Source: Rhizophlyctis rosea
Lineage: Eukaryota; Chytridiomycota; Chytridiomycetes; Rhizophlyctidales; Rhizophlyctidaceae
Reading direction: 5' to 3'
NCBI GenBank assembly: GCA_027596075.1
Contig: JADGJC010000006.1
Location: forward strand, 309,889-373,888
Length of the DNA stretch: 64,000 nt
Shown here: positions 48,628-60,597 of the stretch, in pieces
How positions within the stretch are numbered: the stretch's first letter is position 1
Layout: every line of letters begins with the position of its first letter
The notes under the pieces: generated by a model
What the model saw: the letters and a program-made list of their open reading frames with translations, nothing else
Databases searched by the model: none
What the model was told of the DNA's origin: nothing
Program-made: the position numbers and the translations under genes

Positions 48628-48985
48628 TGAAGGAATTGAGGCATGGAAGCTCTGATTCATCAGTCTGTTTACTTGGACGTTCTCATCGAGATTTTTAAGA
48701 ATGCCCGATCTGTGCTTGTGTGAAGCATGAAATGGTTTACCTAGTGGCATCTCGGCTGTGAAAATATATCAGCCGATGTCGTCAAGCACACACACTCAAG
48801 CCAATGAGGCATGTTTGATGTGGAATATCATATTGAACATAGGGATGAGGCTTGTCCGCGCCAGGGTCCTAATGGAAACAATCCCCAGTCTCCGTAACAC
48901 AAGGGGTGGAGATGTCCCAACCTCTGGATCAGGCCACACATTTTCCCACGTTTCCTTACGATTATCTTCACAGCTCACCGTCGAC
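48628..48985. other. Intergenic, no gene seen
   Basis: Short spacer between IBA57 and the Maf gene; no signature. Confidence 0.4.
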
Positions 48986-49809
48986 ATGTCCTCGGTAAAC
49001 GGCAATTCATCAGCTGCAACCGCTCTCCCATCCCTCCCGATCGTTTTGGGATCATCCTCTAAATTCCGTGCCCGCATCCTTGCTGCCCATAACATCCCCT
49101 TTTCTGTACTGATTCCCAACATAGATGAAAAGCAATTCGGGGGTGCACGCGATAAAGCCAACGCTAGCGACGTCGTGCTCGCAGTCGCACGCGCAAAGGC
49201 AGATGCATTGGTGAAAAAGATTCAAGAGGAAGAGAGGGGTTCAGGGACTTCAACCCCTCGATTAGTTGTGACATGCGATCAGGTCGTTGCATGGGAAGGT
49301 GGAGTGCGGGAGAAGCCGATAAGTGAGGAGGTGAACAACGTCGTTGTGCCGTTGCCGAATTTAGCCGGAATCCACTAACTTTTGCTTGCGGATTTGACTT
49401 GGCTTCAGGAGTGCATATCATATATGAAAAGCTATGCGAAAGCGCCAGCGGAAACACACTCCGCTGTGGTAGTGACCAACACTGGCAGTGGAAAGCGCGT
49501 GGAGGGCGTCGATATTGCACGGCAGCATTTTCATCCCATCCCGGATACCATTATGTCCCAATTGATTGCCAAGGGCGATGTCATGTACTGCTGTGGAGGC
49601 TTCATGATTGATGATCGTACGTTTGTGCTGATGATACTTCTCGTTCGTGCTCCTTGGAAACCTTACTGAAGTTTACTGACCGTCAACTTATCCTCACCAT
49701 AACAGCTTTGTTGTTTCCATACCTAGCTGAACGAGAAGGTGATGAGGACTCTATTATTGGTATGCCCATAAAACTTCTGATACGGCTATTGCATGAGGCA
49801 TCAGTCTGA
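48986..49809 (+). CDS. Maf-type nucleotide pyrophosphatase
   Basis: Exons 48986-49330, 49409-49616, 49706-49809; 218 residues, the usual length. The P-loop-like GSSSKFRARIL, the DE pair in IPNIDEKQFGG, the catalytic Asp in VTCDQVV and EKP(I)SEE are the Maf signature. The last exon gives DDPLLFPYLAEREGDEDSIIGMPIKLLIRLL, the usual end (shown here only as a description of the DPLLxP and GxP blocks). Maf proteins hydrolyse dTTP, UTP or modified pyrimidine nucleotides to monophosphates, a house-cleaning role. Cys in TCDQ replaces the more common Ser or Ala and should be harmless. Confidence 0.92.
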
Positions 49810-51163
49810 AGGGTGGGTGGATAATGTACTCATGCAAATACGGATATTGTCTGACTTGATTCACAGAATGGTGTGATGTCGCACATGCTTCATCCTGTAA
49901 AAGTGTTCTCTCTGTGAGGACAATGTGCTATCCAGCTTTCGCTTTGAGGACCCAATTCTCAATGGCTGGTTCTGCCGGTTAGCGAGCTGCCCAAATCGAA
50001 ACGCAACGTGTCGCCCCGGTGCAACTGGCAGGCATCAATCATACTAAACACAAGGCAGCCGTAGCTTGGGTTTACTGATTAAGGCATCATAGATGTTGAT
50101 TTCGCTACAATGCTCCCTATTGGTGGATGTTGCATAGTGGTAGCGTGGCTCATTTGCCACATCTCTAAAATATATGAGACGGCCGGGTGAAGACATAGAA
50201 ACTATGCCAAAGATCAATCTTTGCGTTTCAAATGCAACAACCCAAATGTGGCAACCAACCTCCACAATCCAAAATACTCCATTTCGGATAATAGCATTCC
50301 GCAACTCTCTACATCGATCTCCAGAATGATTGGGCTCGCATTGTAGTTCATATTCGTTGAAACTTAGTGTGAAAAGAATAGAGTTCAACATGCCCATGGT
50401 CATCGTTACAACGAGATGCTGCATATGCGCAAATCGGGTGGATCAGCAACTAATCCAGCTGTGATAGCGTCCTGTCCGAACTCTTACCATCAGCACAAGG
50501 TTCGACCTCCCGCCAACGTTTGGTTGCTTGGACGATGTCCCTTCTGCTCCAGTTGCAACAACCTTGTTTGTTTTGACATCTTGCCTCTTTACCACGGCTA
50601 TCAGCAATACTGCGGTGGCAACTCCTTGCAGGATCTGGCACCACACTGAATCGTAAGTGTCGAAGACGTGGGGCGCGGAAACGAATTTATGTATGGGAAG
50701 TGCTATACACGCTATCTGCGGATTACAGAACAGCCGATTAGTGGATGGGGTTCAATATGAACCATCCAGCCAAACCAAAACCTCTTACCACTTGCAATAA
50801 TGCTAACCACTTTAGTGCGAGCAGACCGCCAACTCTCGTCCACCAATTCTTTATGATACCCAGCCGAGCAGTGGCTGTTGCCTGTGGCATTCTTGGCTAA
50901 CATTCATTAGCGGTGGCAAGACTAGGAATGGAGGATTGGTTTATGGGCGTCGTGAAATGAACTGCCGGCTGAAGGCCATGAAGTGATGATCGGCGGAACT
51001 TGGAAGGTGAATTGGAGGCGAGGTTCCGGTGGCACAAGCTCGGCTTACGCCAACGCCGCTTCAGGGTCCCACCTGTGACTTTCCAGGATGAAGACCACCT
51101 GGGCATCTTCGAACTCCTCAAAATATTTACCGACAGAGCACTTCCAACCCGACCTATGTTACG
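49810..51163. other. Intergenic, no gene seen
   Basis: Between two plus-strand genes. Antisense ORFs (50044-50424, 50897-51337) show no family signature. Confidence 0.45.
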
Positions 51164-54100
51164 ATGACTGAAGTAGCCACAATAACCAGAGAAGAGGCGC
51201 AACACTTCCAACAGCTCATTCGGGAGCTGGTCCTCTCCGAAACAGCCCCATCGCAAACACAAACTGGACCCGCTTCCGCTGCTCCTGGAGGGGCGGTTGG
51301 CGGGACAGGAACGAGCCCCAGTGCTGCAAAACCTCAAACTGCAGGACCAACTTCAGGGGCGGGTGGATCTGATGCGTCAGAGAACTTCGACCAGATCGCC
51401 TATGCCATCAAGCAGATATTCCAGTCCGGCAAGGAGGATGCATTTGCCGATCAGTTAGGGCTGTTTGTGCACAGGAAGGAAGTGGAGATTGAGAAAATGT
51501 GCAATTTCTACTATCAGGTCTGACATTCTCGTTAAATTGGTATGTCATACATCAACACCGGAGCTGACGCCTAGCACATATCTAGGAATTCGTACAATCT
51601 GTAGACCAGTTGCTCAAAGTGCGGGTTGGAACGGTGAGCTTGAAGAACCTGGTAGTGGACTTGAACGGGGAGCTGCAATCAATCGGAAACAAAATAGTTG
51701 ACAAGGTACATTATGACCGGCAGTTCTGACAGTGTCATACATCTTTTGCCAAAATGCATCATAATGACCGTGGACCACACAGAAAAAAGATGTCATCGAC
51801 TACCGCCGCATCCTGTTGCACATTGAGTCCGCCATGGACGTTCTTCAATCTTGCCTTTTTGTTCTCGACATTGCCAACAAAGTCAATAGCAACATTGAAG
51901 GTCGCAAATACTATTCTGCTTTGCGGGTACGTTGAACAATCGCATCGCAGAGAAAAACAAACAACCTCTCACCTGTTCACGCACACTACTATACAGTTAC
52001 TCGAGCAGCTTCAACAAGTCCATTTGCGACAGATTTCACACTTTGGCTTCTCAAAGCAAATGCGTAAGCAGTCATAAGGATTGCGGTTTTGGCGCTCTTC
52101 ACCCCAGTTTACCATTAGACTAATACATGACAGATCAGAGGAACGCATTCCGCGGCTGCAGGATAAAATACAGGATGCCGTGCTGCAGGAGATGAAGGAG
52201 TGGTTCGTAAGGTGAGACGCTAAAAACGCTGGCTCCAAGCACAAATAGGACCGAAATGCTCATGCACATGCAATTTTAGAATACGGGAAAATACACAGAA
52301 AATCGGCAAGTTGGCGCTGGAGCACACAGCTGTCAAACAAGAGCATATCCGCGAGAAGCGAGCGCGGCAAGCACGAGGGGCTACTGTTTCTGCTAGCAGT
52401 GTCAACCTGGGAACGTCATTTGAGATGGTCATCAATGAGGAAGACGAAAGTGCGTAGCGCACCTCCAATTTTGTGCGGCAGCTGTCGCCTGGCTGACCAT
52501 AAACGATACTGCAGGCGACGCACTCAACAACGATGAAATCAAAGTGGATTTCAGACCTTTGCATCAGTGCTTGCATATTCATGATGTTTTGAACAAGCGG
52601 GCGGAGTTCACCGCAAATTATGAGGAAAATCGAAAGGTATTGACACTCCATTCGCGTGTTATCAATTACATCGACTCCCAGCGTCCTTACACTCTTCCCT
52701 AGCTACAAGCAGCTCTAGTTCTCGCCGCCCGCTTCACCTTCAAAGATGGCAATCTACAAGGCTTCCAAACCTACCTCCATGATGTAGTAGGCTTCTTCAT
52801 CATTGAAGCCGTCATCCTCAACTCCACCGAAAACTTCCGTTCTCGCGCTGGTGTGGAGGCATTATGGGACACTGCAACTGAGAAAATGACGCAAGTCATT
52901 ACGGAGAGTTTACAGGATTGCGAGGACCCTGATTTGTTTTTGTCGATTAAGTTGCTGGTGTTGAGTTTCATTCATACGATGGAGGTGGGGGAGCGGTTTT
53001 GTGGGTTACTCCGAGTGTGCGACAGTTGATGACACACTTCGGAGCGCAGGGTTTCGGATATGCCGTGTCGAGTTTGATGGATCTGATGCTGTCATTATTG
53101 GATCGGTACGCTGAGTTAATGAAGCTCAAGTGTGCGGAGCGCATAATGGAGGTAACCTTCGAACGCTTGCGGGAAGTATTCAAAGAATTGTATTCCTGAT
53201 GTGTTTTCGTTCACCACAGTTGATAGATGAAGACGAATATGCACCGATGGTGGTGAACACGGAGGAAGAGTACAAAACAGTTATCAACGCCTATCACCAT
53301 GCCGAAGATGATACCAAGAAAACTATCAGGTATTTTGCCGTTAACAAGGCCTTAAAGGTGTTTGACAATGGAGTAAGTCCTCATTCTTGACCGACAGCCT
53401 ACCCCACACATTCCCCTTCTCCCGCGGCTTCGTATCCACCTGCGAAGTCATCAAATCCTACATTGGCGGGTTCTACCGCTTCGCCGAAGGGTTCACACAA
53501 CAGTACAATGAGATGGACGATTTGCTCAAAAAGTCTTTAGAGAACCTTCTGGGGCTAAATCTGAATGGAGCTGTCATGCGAAAGTTGGCGGCCAATAGTT
53601 TGTCGCAGGCTGTCCAAGTGATGGTTAATCTAGAGTATTTTGAGAAGGCGTGCGGAGAATTCGAAGAACTGTTGATTGAGAAAAGGTATGGAGCGCGTTT
53701 GTGAAGAAGGCGGGTGTACCCCGACATCTTCGAGCGTATAGGACAGTTCGAGCAGAAGCGTTAAGAAAGTTTCATACCTCCCCCAGATCATCACATAAAG
53801 GCGGAAGAGTCATCCTCCAAGCGACGCATGCACTCAGCGATTCAAGACTGATGGCTGAAAAACGAATCTTTGAGTCGGTCCAAAAGAAGGTTGACGATTT
53901 TTTGGAGCTTGCGGATTACGATTGGTGAGTTCAACTTCTTTCATCTGCCTGTGGCTTTTTCTTAGACAAGACTGATCGCTGGCACAGGGTAGCAACCGCA
54001 TCACCAGACTCGGAAAGTCCATACCTATTTGGTAAGGAAACATTGATATTCCCTAACACGTTTTCTTGCTCCACCGGAGAACACTACCCTGACTCATGTA

Positions 54101-54861
54101 CTTCGTAATCCGCAGACCTAGTCAGCTTCCTCACAACGGTGATTGTCTCCACCCTCGCCAACCTCCCTTCCAACATGAAAAGCTACATCTACTTCAGCGC
54201 ATTTGACCATCTCGCTTCCTCGATGAAAAACCTTCTTCTCCGACCAGACGTCAAACGCATAACGCCAGCATTCGTCGACCAATTTGATGTTGACATCGCG
54301 TATTTGGAAAAGTTTGCTGCGGGTGTGGGGGATGTCAGTGTTGGGGATGCGTTCAGCGAGTTGAGGCAGGTGAGTTGATGTGGAGGTGTATGCGATCGTA
54401 TGCGACCGTAGCAGGAACTTTTGCAAATCGGCGTTCGCATCGATCGCAAACATTATTGTTTACCTTTCCCCCTTCCACATTGAAGACAATAGCATATTTG
54501 AAATCCGACAACTACGACGAATTCGCCCTACCCCACGTACGCACGAAGAAGTACCCTCGCGTCAGATTGAACAATGTCATAATCCTCTTGGAGAAGTAAG
54601 TATTCACGACTTCGGCTTGCTGTCGCTGTCTTTCCACGCGACGGAATTGTACTTTCTTGAATACGGGTGGGAGAAAAAGTGTTTCCGTTGAGAAGATGGG
54701 ACCCCCTCAACCTCTGTATTTTGGTGCTGAATGTTATTTTTCTCATATCCAGGCTGAAGGGGGACGCAGGTGTCTTTTCCAAAGCCACCCCTGCGGAGAA
54801 AGAAAAGAAGAAGAAGCTAGAGAACCTTATCAAGACGTTGAGGACTCAGCAGCCCAAGTGA
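51164..54861 (+). CDS. SEC15: Exocyst complex subunit SEC15 (EXOC6)
   Basis: Sixteen exons: 51164-51517, 51586-51705, 51783-51926, 51997-52063, 52139-52211, 52280-52449, 52515-52636, 52703-52984, 53050-53151, 53220-53329, 53398-53685, 53787-53924, 53988-54031, 54116-54369, 54486-54595, 54753-54861; 828 residues. N-terminal coiled coil (DVIDYRRILLHIESAMDVL), then the SEC15 rod: LHIHDVLNKRAEFTANYEENR, YLHDVVGFFIIEA, LPHTFPFSRGF and KVDDFLELADYDW. SEC15 is the exocyst subunit bound by the Rab GTPase SEC4 and it contacts SEC10. The residues around 25-75 are a Gly/Ala/Thr-rich low-complexity insert. The tail is Lys-rich. Several introns can be read through in one frame (for example 53330-53397) but then break the conserved order. 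Confidence 0.93.
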
Positions 54862-56398
54862 AAGGAGAAAAGTGCAATATACAGCTCTTAATGGTTGCTT
54901 GCTGATATTGCGCTTTGTTCTTTCCGCCATGTTGTTGTCGTGGCGTGTGCCAGTCGATATTGCTGGGTACTTACTATGTACTCCCGACGCACACTGAAGC
55001 ATGAATTTGAAAGTCACGAAGTTAATGAATGCTATGCGATTACCGCACTTTCAGTGTAATTCAATTAGCTCTTCGATTGTATGATAATGGCCTGTATGCA
55101 TTACTTATCTACTACTCATGACGGTTCATAACCAGGCAGGGACCCTTGACGGGCTTCCATTGTTTACATGTTGGTTGTTTACATGTGGCTTACTTACATA
55201 TCTGTGCCACCAGCACGGACAATCACAGTGGGGTCCTGTATGTCAAACTGCGAAAATCCAATGTCTGGACCATCATATCAAGCTGCTGCACCTTCATCGG
55301 CAGATCTATTTACCCCCACGGCTACTATGGGACTGCGCACTGCGCACTACTCACGTTTGTGTAGCCTATATATGGGAGACAAATCAACAACCCCTGATGC
55401 GCTTCATGTATTGGGCTTCGGCTTTCATGATTTTCACGTGGGCTCATGAATGGATGACCACGCGTTTTGCTGGGTTTGACATGCGAAAGCTTGCGACGCG
55501 TGCGATTACTTGAAGAGCTGGAGGGTTTTTCCAGCTCTCAATTTTTAGGATGCTATCTGAACATAGGGAAGGAACCAGGTGGTCAATTGGGTAAACACGC
55601 AAGTCGCATGCCACTCGCATGCAACGCGACTGGCATGCAACGTGGGGGCTTTCCATCAACATTATGGTGGAAGACTTGCTCGTTTTACTGTACGCAGACT
55701 CCAAGTGTTGACCAACACAGGCTTCCCGACCGACACGCGTAAACGTAACATCCCTTGAAAGCTTCTTTTCCGAAAAGGGTAGCGGAGACGGTGGGGCGTA
55801 CCGTGCTGGGACACCATTTGCAGCTTTCTCGCCTTCTAAACGTAGTCAATGCGCGGGATGGGACCGCATGTGTCAGACCCAACTGGACAGCGGGTGATTT
55901 CTTTCCAACGAGTTTTCTGCATTGTGGGGGGTTTTCTGGTTTCGGCTTTCCCAAGCTCCCGCGTTGTCGATCTGGAGCCTCGGAGACCAGCGTTGTGTAG
56001 ATGCTGTTTTCTTTTTTTTGCTGGTTCCTGCCGCCTGCGCTTTTCCCGAGAAGCGGGAATTTTTTTCATTTCACACCAACCTTCTCTGGCTTTTGCATTT
56101 CTCGCAGTTTCTCCTGTAAGCGCAGCATGCGAAAAAAACGAAGACCGATGGGAAAGAGGGGCAACGTGCGGAGGTGAAGACTCATGATTGGGATCTCAAC
56201 GTTGATTCGTACTTTTGAGGTTGGGCACACATGCGATCGTCCACATGCTGTAACGTCATTCCATGGAAGTGCAAGAAAGGTCGAATCCCGCTCTTGATGA
56301 TGGATATAAAAACATGGTCAATGTCTGCCTCCAACGCCCTGCATTCAACAACCTAAGCACATCCCCTATTCCCTCCACCTCATCTTCCGCAGAACAAA
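54862..56398. other. Long intergenic region, no gene seen
   Basis: Only short, overlapping ORFs. A stretch with three GCATGC sites and flanking AGTCGC/GCGACT arms lies at 55602-55638. The last 150 bp before 56399 are pyrimidine-rich, as expected for a fungal promoter and leader. Confidence 0.45.
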
Positions 56399-57282
56399 AT
56401 GCCCGCCTTGAAGTACCTCGCTCTCCTCTGCCTTGCCGCCATCGGCAACGCATCCCCACTGACCAAGCGTGCCGTCATTGCTCACGATGCCGTTGTCGGG
56501 TTCCCTCAAACCGTGCCCAGTGGAACCACCGGCTCTGTTTACTTGGCATACAAGCCTTACTTGTGAGTTTATTTACAATTTTAGCCACATCCTCTTACAC
56601 AATGCCCACGAGACTAACCTGTCTTTGTGCCGCAATAGGGAAGTCGTGAACGGATGTGTGCCATTCCCTGCCGTTGATGCATCTGGCAACACCAGGTGCA
56701 CCTTTCGTTCCATATTTCAATGTTGCACTTCTGATATGGGTTAGTCCACCCTGAAACTAATACGGCCTCATCATTAGCGGCGGTCTGGCTAAATCGGGCA
56801 GCCCCAACGGCGGCTGCTCCTTCAACCTCGGTCAAGTCTACGTCCGCGGCACCAGCGTCACCAACCACAGCACCGCAACCTACGCCCTCATGTACTCCTG
56901 GTACATGCCCAAAGACTCCCCCTCCTCCGGCCTCGGCCACCGCCACGAATGGGAAGGCGTCATCGTCTTTCTTAAATCCTCTACCTCGACCGCAGCATCC
57001 AACATCGCCGCCGTCTGCCCATCCGCTCACGGCGAGTGGAATTGCTCGACTAATGCTTACAGCCTTAAGAACAGCGGGCCGTTGATTATGTATGTTAGTT
57101 TGTGGCCTGTTAACCATCAGATGGCGTTGACTGCCAAGGTTGGCGGGCAGCAGCCGTTGATTGCGTGGGAGAGTTTGACTAGTGCGGCGAGGAATGCGTT
57201 GCAGACGACTGATTTTGGGGATGCGACGGTGCCGTTTAAGGAATCTACTTTTGCGGGTAATTTGGCTGCTGCTACTTTTTAG
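56399..57282 (+). CDS. Secreted NPP1-family (necrosis- and ethylene-inducing-like) protein
   Basis: Exons 56399-56562, 56639-56695, 56778-57282; 241 residues. An N-terminal signal peptide (about residues 1-19) is followed by a Lys-Arg site that could be cut by a Kex2-type protease. The NPP1 domain fills the rest. The conserved heptapeptide of the family, GHRHDWE, reads GHRHEWE here, so one metal-binding acidic residue is Glu instead of Asp. Four cysteines are present in the mature part. Family members are secreted; some damage plant membranes by binding sphingolipids, others have no such activity, and the activity of this one cannot be predicted. Introns and codon use match the neighbours, so it is an established nuclear gene and not a recent bacterial insert. 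Confidence 0.9.
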
Positions 57283-57722
57283 ATTGGGATGGTCGGACTG
57301 GGGAAGACATTTCAGGGCAGATAGTGTGATTGGGGCTTACTTAGAGTGGGGGGTTTGATTTGGGATCTTAGATGATGTTTGATCTATACCATAACACTAC
57401 ATGTGCTTTGTATCAACTTTTATTTATGGTATTCCAATGGGCGATGGGCCCAATACCTTAATACCATCACCAATATATACACATGCCTAGGCTGAAGGGC
57501 CATACGGCGAAAACTCAGCTCAGAGGGCAGTAATGCATCACATCTACTAGCCATCTCATCTTGATGACGCTAATGAAGTACGACCTCCCTGTTGATGGCA
57601 AATAAAGGCCAAATCCACCCCTGCACAAAAATCGACATATTGCGCGCAAGATTTGCAGTGTCTTGTTTTATTCAGCCAGAAGTTCGCCGTCCACGGAGTC
57701 GTGCCAACATCTCCCACCCGTT
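57283..57722. other. Intergenic between convergent genes, no gene seen
   Basis: 3' flanks of the NPP1-family gene and of the GTPase gene; nothing else recognised. Confidence 0.4.
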
Positions 57723-59668
57723 TCAATACCCCTCCCCACTACCCTCACTCCCTCCAAAACATCGCCCCAACACCCACCCCTCACCCTCCCTAACCTTCCC
57801 CACTTTCCCCCCTCCCATCCCACTTGGCACAACCCCCAACCTCTTTCTAACCCCCAACCCCCCAACACTCCAAAACCTCACCGTCGCATCCCTCTTCACA
57901 TCCCTCACAACCTCCATCCCAACCCACCCGACGCCCGCTATGCCCACTTCCACTCTTTTCCCAGCACCGCGCTCAACAGCTACAGCCAGTGCTTCTGTTA
58001 AGGCGGGAAAGTTGCGCGTGCGGTCGTGACCTCCTAAGGGTGGGAAGAGACCTTTGGGTGGGGGTTTGTGCGGGGTTTTGGTTTTGGGTTTTGTGGGGGG
58101 TTTTGGGTCGGTCGTGTCAGGATCGTTCGCCTCACCCTCCTTGACCTCCCTCTTGACTTCCCCACCCCACTGCGCCTCAATAACTTCCTTAACACGAAAC
58201 GTCGATTCCAGATGTAACGGCAAACGATGTGACGCGTAAACTTGTACATTAATAGTCGAGTCCGTTACAGAGAGGTAGGCAAGTCCGCCTAGGAACAGAG
58301 TTTGACCGGGGTTGAGTTGGAAGTTGCGTGGGATGAGGGGTTTGGATGGGATGACGTATTTGAGTTCTGCGAGGGTTAGGGGCGTGGTGAGTTGGTGGTG
58401 GTTTGAGAGGCCGGGGGTGTCGTGGAGGGTGCCGGTTAGTGATGGGGTTGGTTGTTCTGTTAGGTGATCTGATGTTGAGGGTGGTGGGGAACTCTTTGAG
58501 TCGGTGGGAGGTGAAGGGGGAGGAGCGAATTGGGCGAATATAGGGAGGGAGGCGAGCGGTATATGGATAGTGTTGATGGTTGTGCCGGGAAGGAGGGATG
58601 TAGTCACGAGGGGAGCTTCTGCGTCTGTTGTGCTCCGAAGTGCATTGAGTAGCGCGGATTTCCCCACATTAGCGCATCCAACAATCCATACATCCTCATC
58701 CGCCTTTCGTGCATTCATGATGCATTCGACTAGTTCCATCACACCCTGACCCGTCCTAGCACTGATCAGTCGAACATCGTCCCATGGGTACCCATACCCG
58801 GCTTGAGCACCGACTTTGCGCAGCCAGTCCGTGATCTTCTTGTGGGATATTTCGGGTGGGAAGAGGTCAATCTTGTTGGCAGCAAGGATGATCTTTTTGC
58901 CTGATCCAAAGTGCTGCATGAGACCAGGGTAGAGACTGCCGGGCATGTCACAGACGTCCGCCACTACCACTACCACACCGGAACCCCTAACTCGCAAGTC
59001 GGCGAAAAGCTTTTCTGGTTTCGGACCTGGTGCGCGATGCACATCTGCTTTTGGGTCATTTAGTGTGGAGCAGCGTAGACAAACGATTGGCCTGGCAGGC
59101 TTTCCGGCTGCCAATATGCGTTTGACGTCAGCGGGAGTGAGGTGTCCTTCGGGAACGTGAACGGGCACCGCGCTTCGGGCGTGGACGGAGGCCTGCTGAT
59201 TCTTGTCGAATATGTCGGGAGATATGTAGCCTGCCCTTTCCGGGTTGACTGTCTGCGTTAGGGCTCCGCATCCTGCCAGAGAATAATGGTCTGAGATTGA
59301 TAACTTCGATTGTCATGCGCTTTGAAGATTGATATCATGGACATACCTGGACATGATTTGGGCAACCTTGTATCTGTCAAAGTGGCGGGGCGGGGACGCT
59401 TATGGAACAAGGTGGGAGGAGTTGTTTGCAAACCGCGACTTTGAGAACGAGAGCCATTTGGGGGAGGCAAGAAACAGCAGTGTTGTTGGATGCTTCGAGT
59501 GTTGTTGGGAGGTGACCAGTGTAAATACCACTCCGCGGAGCCTCTTGTTTGCGCCACAGCTGTACGTTGCCTCTCTCTAAAGACTGAAGCCACCAGTCTT
59601 CCCCTTCCCTTGTGAGCCTCCACTCGTAGCAGTGCGAGTAAGTGTATGGCGTCTGTGTGTGATAACAT
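57723..59668 (-). CDS. Circularly permuted mitochondrial GTPase (NOA1/YqeH/GEP3 type)
   Basis: Exons (minus) 59347-59668 and 57723-59272; 623 residues. The splice creates the zinc-finger start LPKSCPGCGALTQTVNPERA; the second half of the finger is IVCLRCSTL. GTPase motifs come in permuted order: G4 AANKIDLFP, G5 SARTGQG, G1 GCANVGKSALLN, G2 PGTT and G3 DTPGLS. The C-terminal domain has the conserved block ELKYVIPSKPLIPRNFQLNPG interrupted by Pro/Lys-rich inserts. NOA1/YqeH proteins assist assembly of the small ribosomal subunit; here a basic N-terminus suggests the mitochondrion. The ATG at 59668 gives a long (about 100 residue) presequence; a later start or another intron is possible. Confidence 0.88.
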
Positions 59669-60597
59669 AGTTCTGTATTCCAGTCAGCCGTACTCGACAG
59701 AGTGCCAGCCACGCCGAGGTGAGAACAGAGTGTGTCAGTGCGGAAGGAAAGCAACCGAAGGGGTCAAATGGGAAGGGTGAGGAAGAGCAGTGAGTGAGTC
59801 ACCATAGGAACACCGTCGACTGCTGCGGGTGGCTTGCAATCCAATCCCAAAGTGTGACACCAACAAGCCACTACTGAGTGAGTCATCGGCTCTGTTTTTA
59901 GGCCAAGCACAAGTGACAAGTGGGAATGATTTGATATTATCCGGGTGGCTTGCAGGTGGCTGGCCGATCACATGGAATGCCCACTCACCCAATATCACTG
60001 TGGTGTATCACTGTGGTGTATCACTGTGGTGTATCACTGTGGTGTATCACTGTGGTGTATCACTCAATGTATCACTGTGGTGTATCACTGTGGTGTATCA
60101 CTCAATGTATCACTGTGGTGTATCACTCGGTGTATCACTGTGGTGTATCACTGTGGTGTATCGCTCGGTCAGGAGTCTGTGGTTCACTCACTGGGTGGTG
60201 TGGTTCCAAAAGCACCAGCAAATTGGACGGGGGTCCAGGTCACTTTGTCGTGCCTATTCTTATGTCTTGCCGGAAAGCTACTGACAGGAAACTGCTGTAG
60301 GCTGTCACTGTTTGTCCCGGAAAGGGGTTTATGTTGGGTGCGGGCCGCTTCACTGTGTTCGAAGTGCGACTGGTCAGTCCAACCTTATTTTAGTTATTAC
60401 GGGAACTTGTAATTGTACAGCCAGAGAGGGGTGGGCAAGACTCTGCTCCCAGTCTTGCTGTTTTGCACCACCCACAACAAGCAAATTCAGGAACCGATTT
60501 TGTGGAACACCATGCTGTCTAGCACGTCACTCGCCACTTGAAGAGCGACACCACCAACCGTACACAGCTTTACACTCAACACGCACACAGCCAAAAT
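59669..60597. other. Divergent intergenic region holding a minisatellite
   Basis: Separates the GTPase gene (minus) from the Pro/Arg-rich gene (plus) and so contains both promoters. The minisatellite at 59993-60170 lies about 325 bp from the GTPase start and 430 bp from the other. The open frames through the repeat are by-products of its 13-bp period. Confidence 0.5.
59993..60170 (+). repeat. Minisatellite of 13-bp and 12-bp units
   Basis: Fourteen units in a row. Ten are the 13-mer TATCACTGTGGTG, all identical. Four are 12-mers: two TATCACTCAATG, one TATCACTCGGTG and a final TATCGCTCGGTC. Order (A = 13-mer, B = 12-mer): A5 B A2 B A B A2 B. Confidence 0.97.

Noticed and set aside
53330..53397. 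Read-through extension of a SEC15 exon
   Set aside because: The open frame ends in a stop; splicing it out restores the conserved LPHTFPFSRGF block.
59829..60412. Coding repeats (ORFs open in all three plus frames)
   Set aside because: A 13-bp period without stop codons opens every frame; the repeat protein would be an artefact and no splice or start context supports it.
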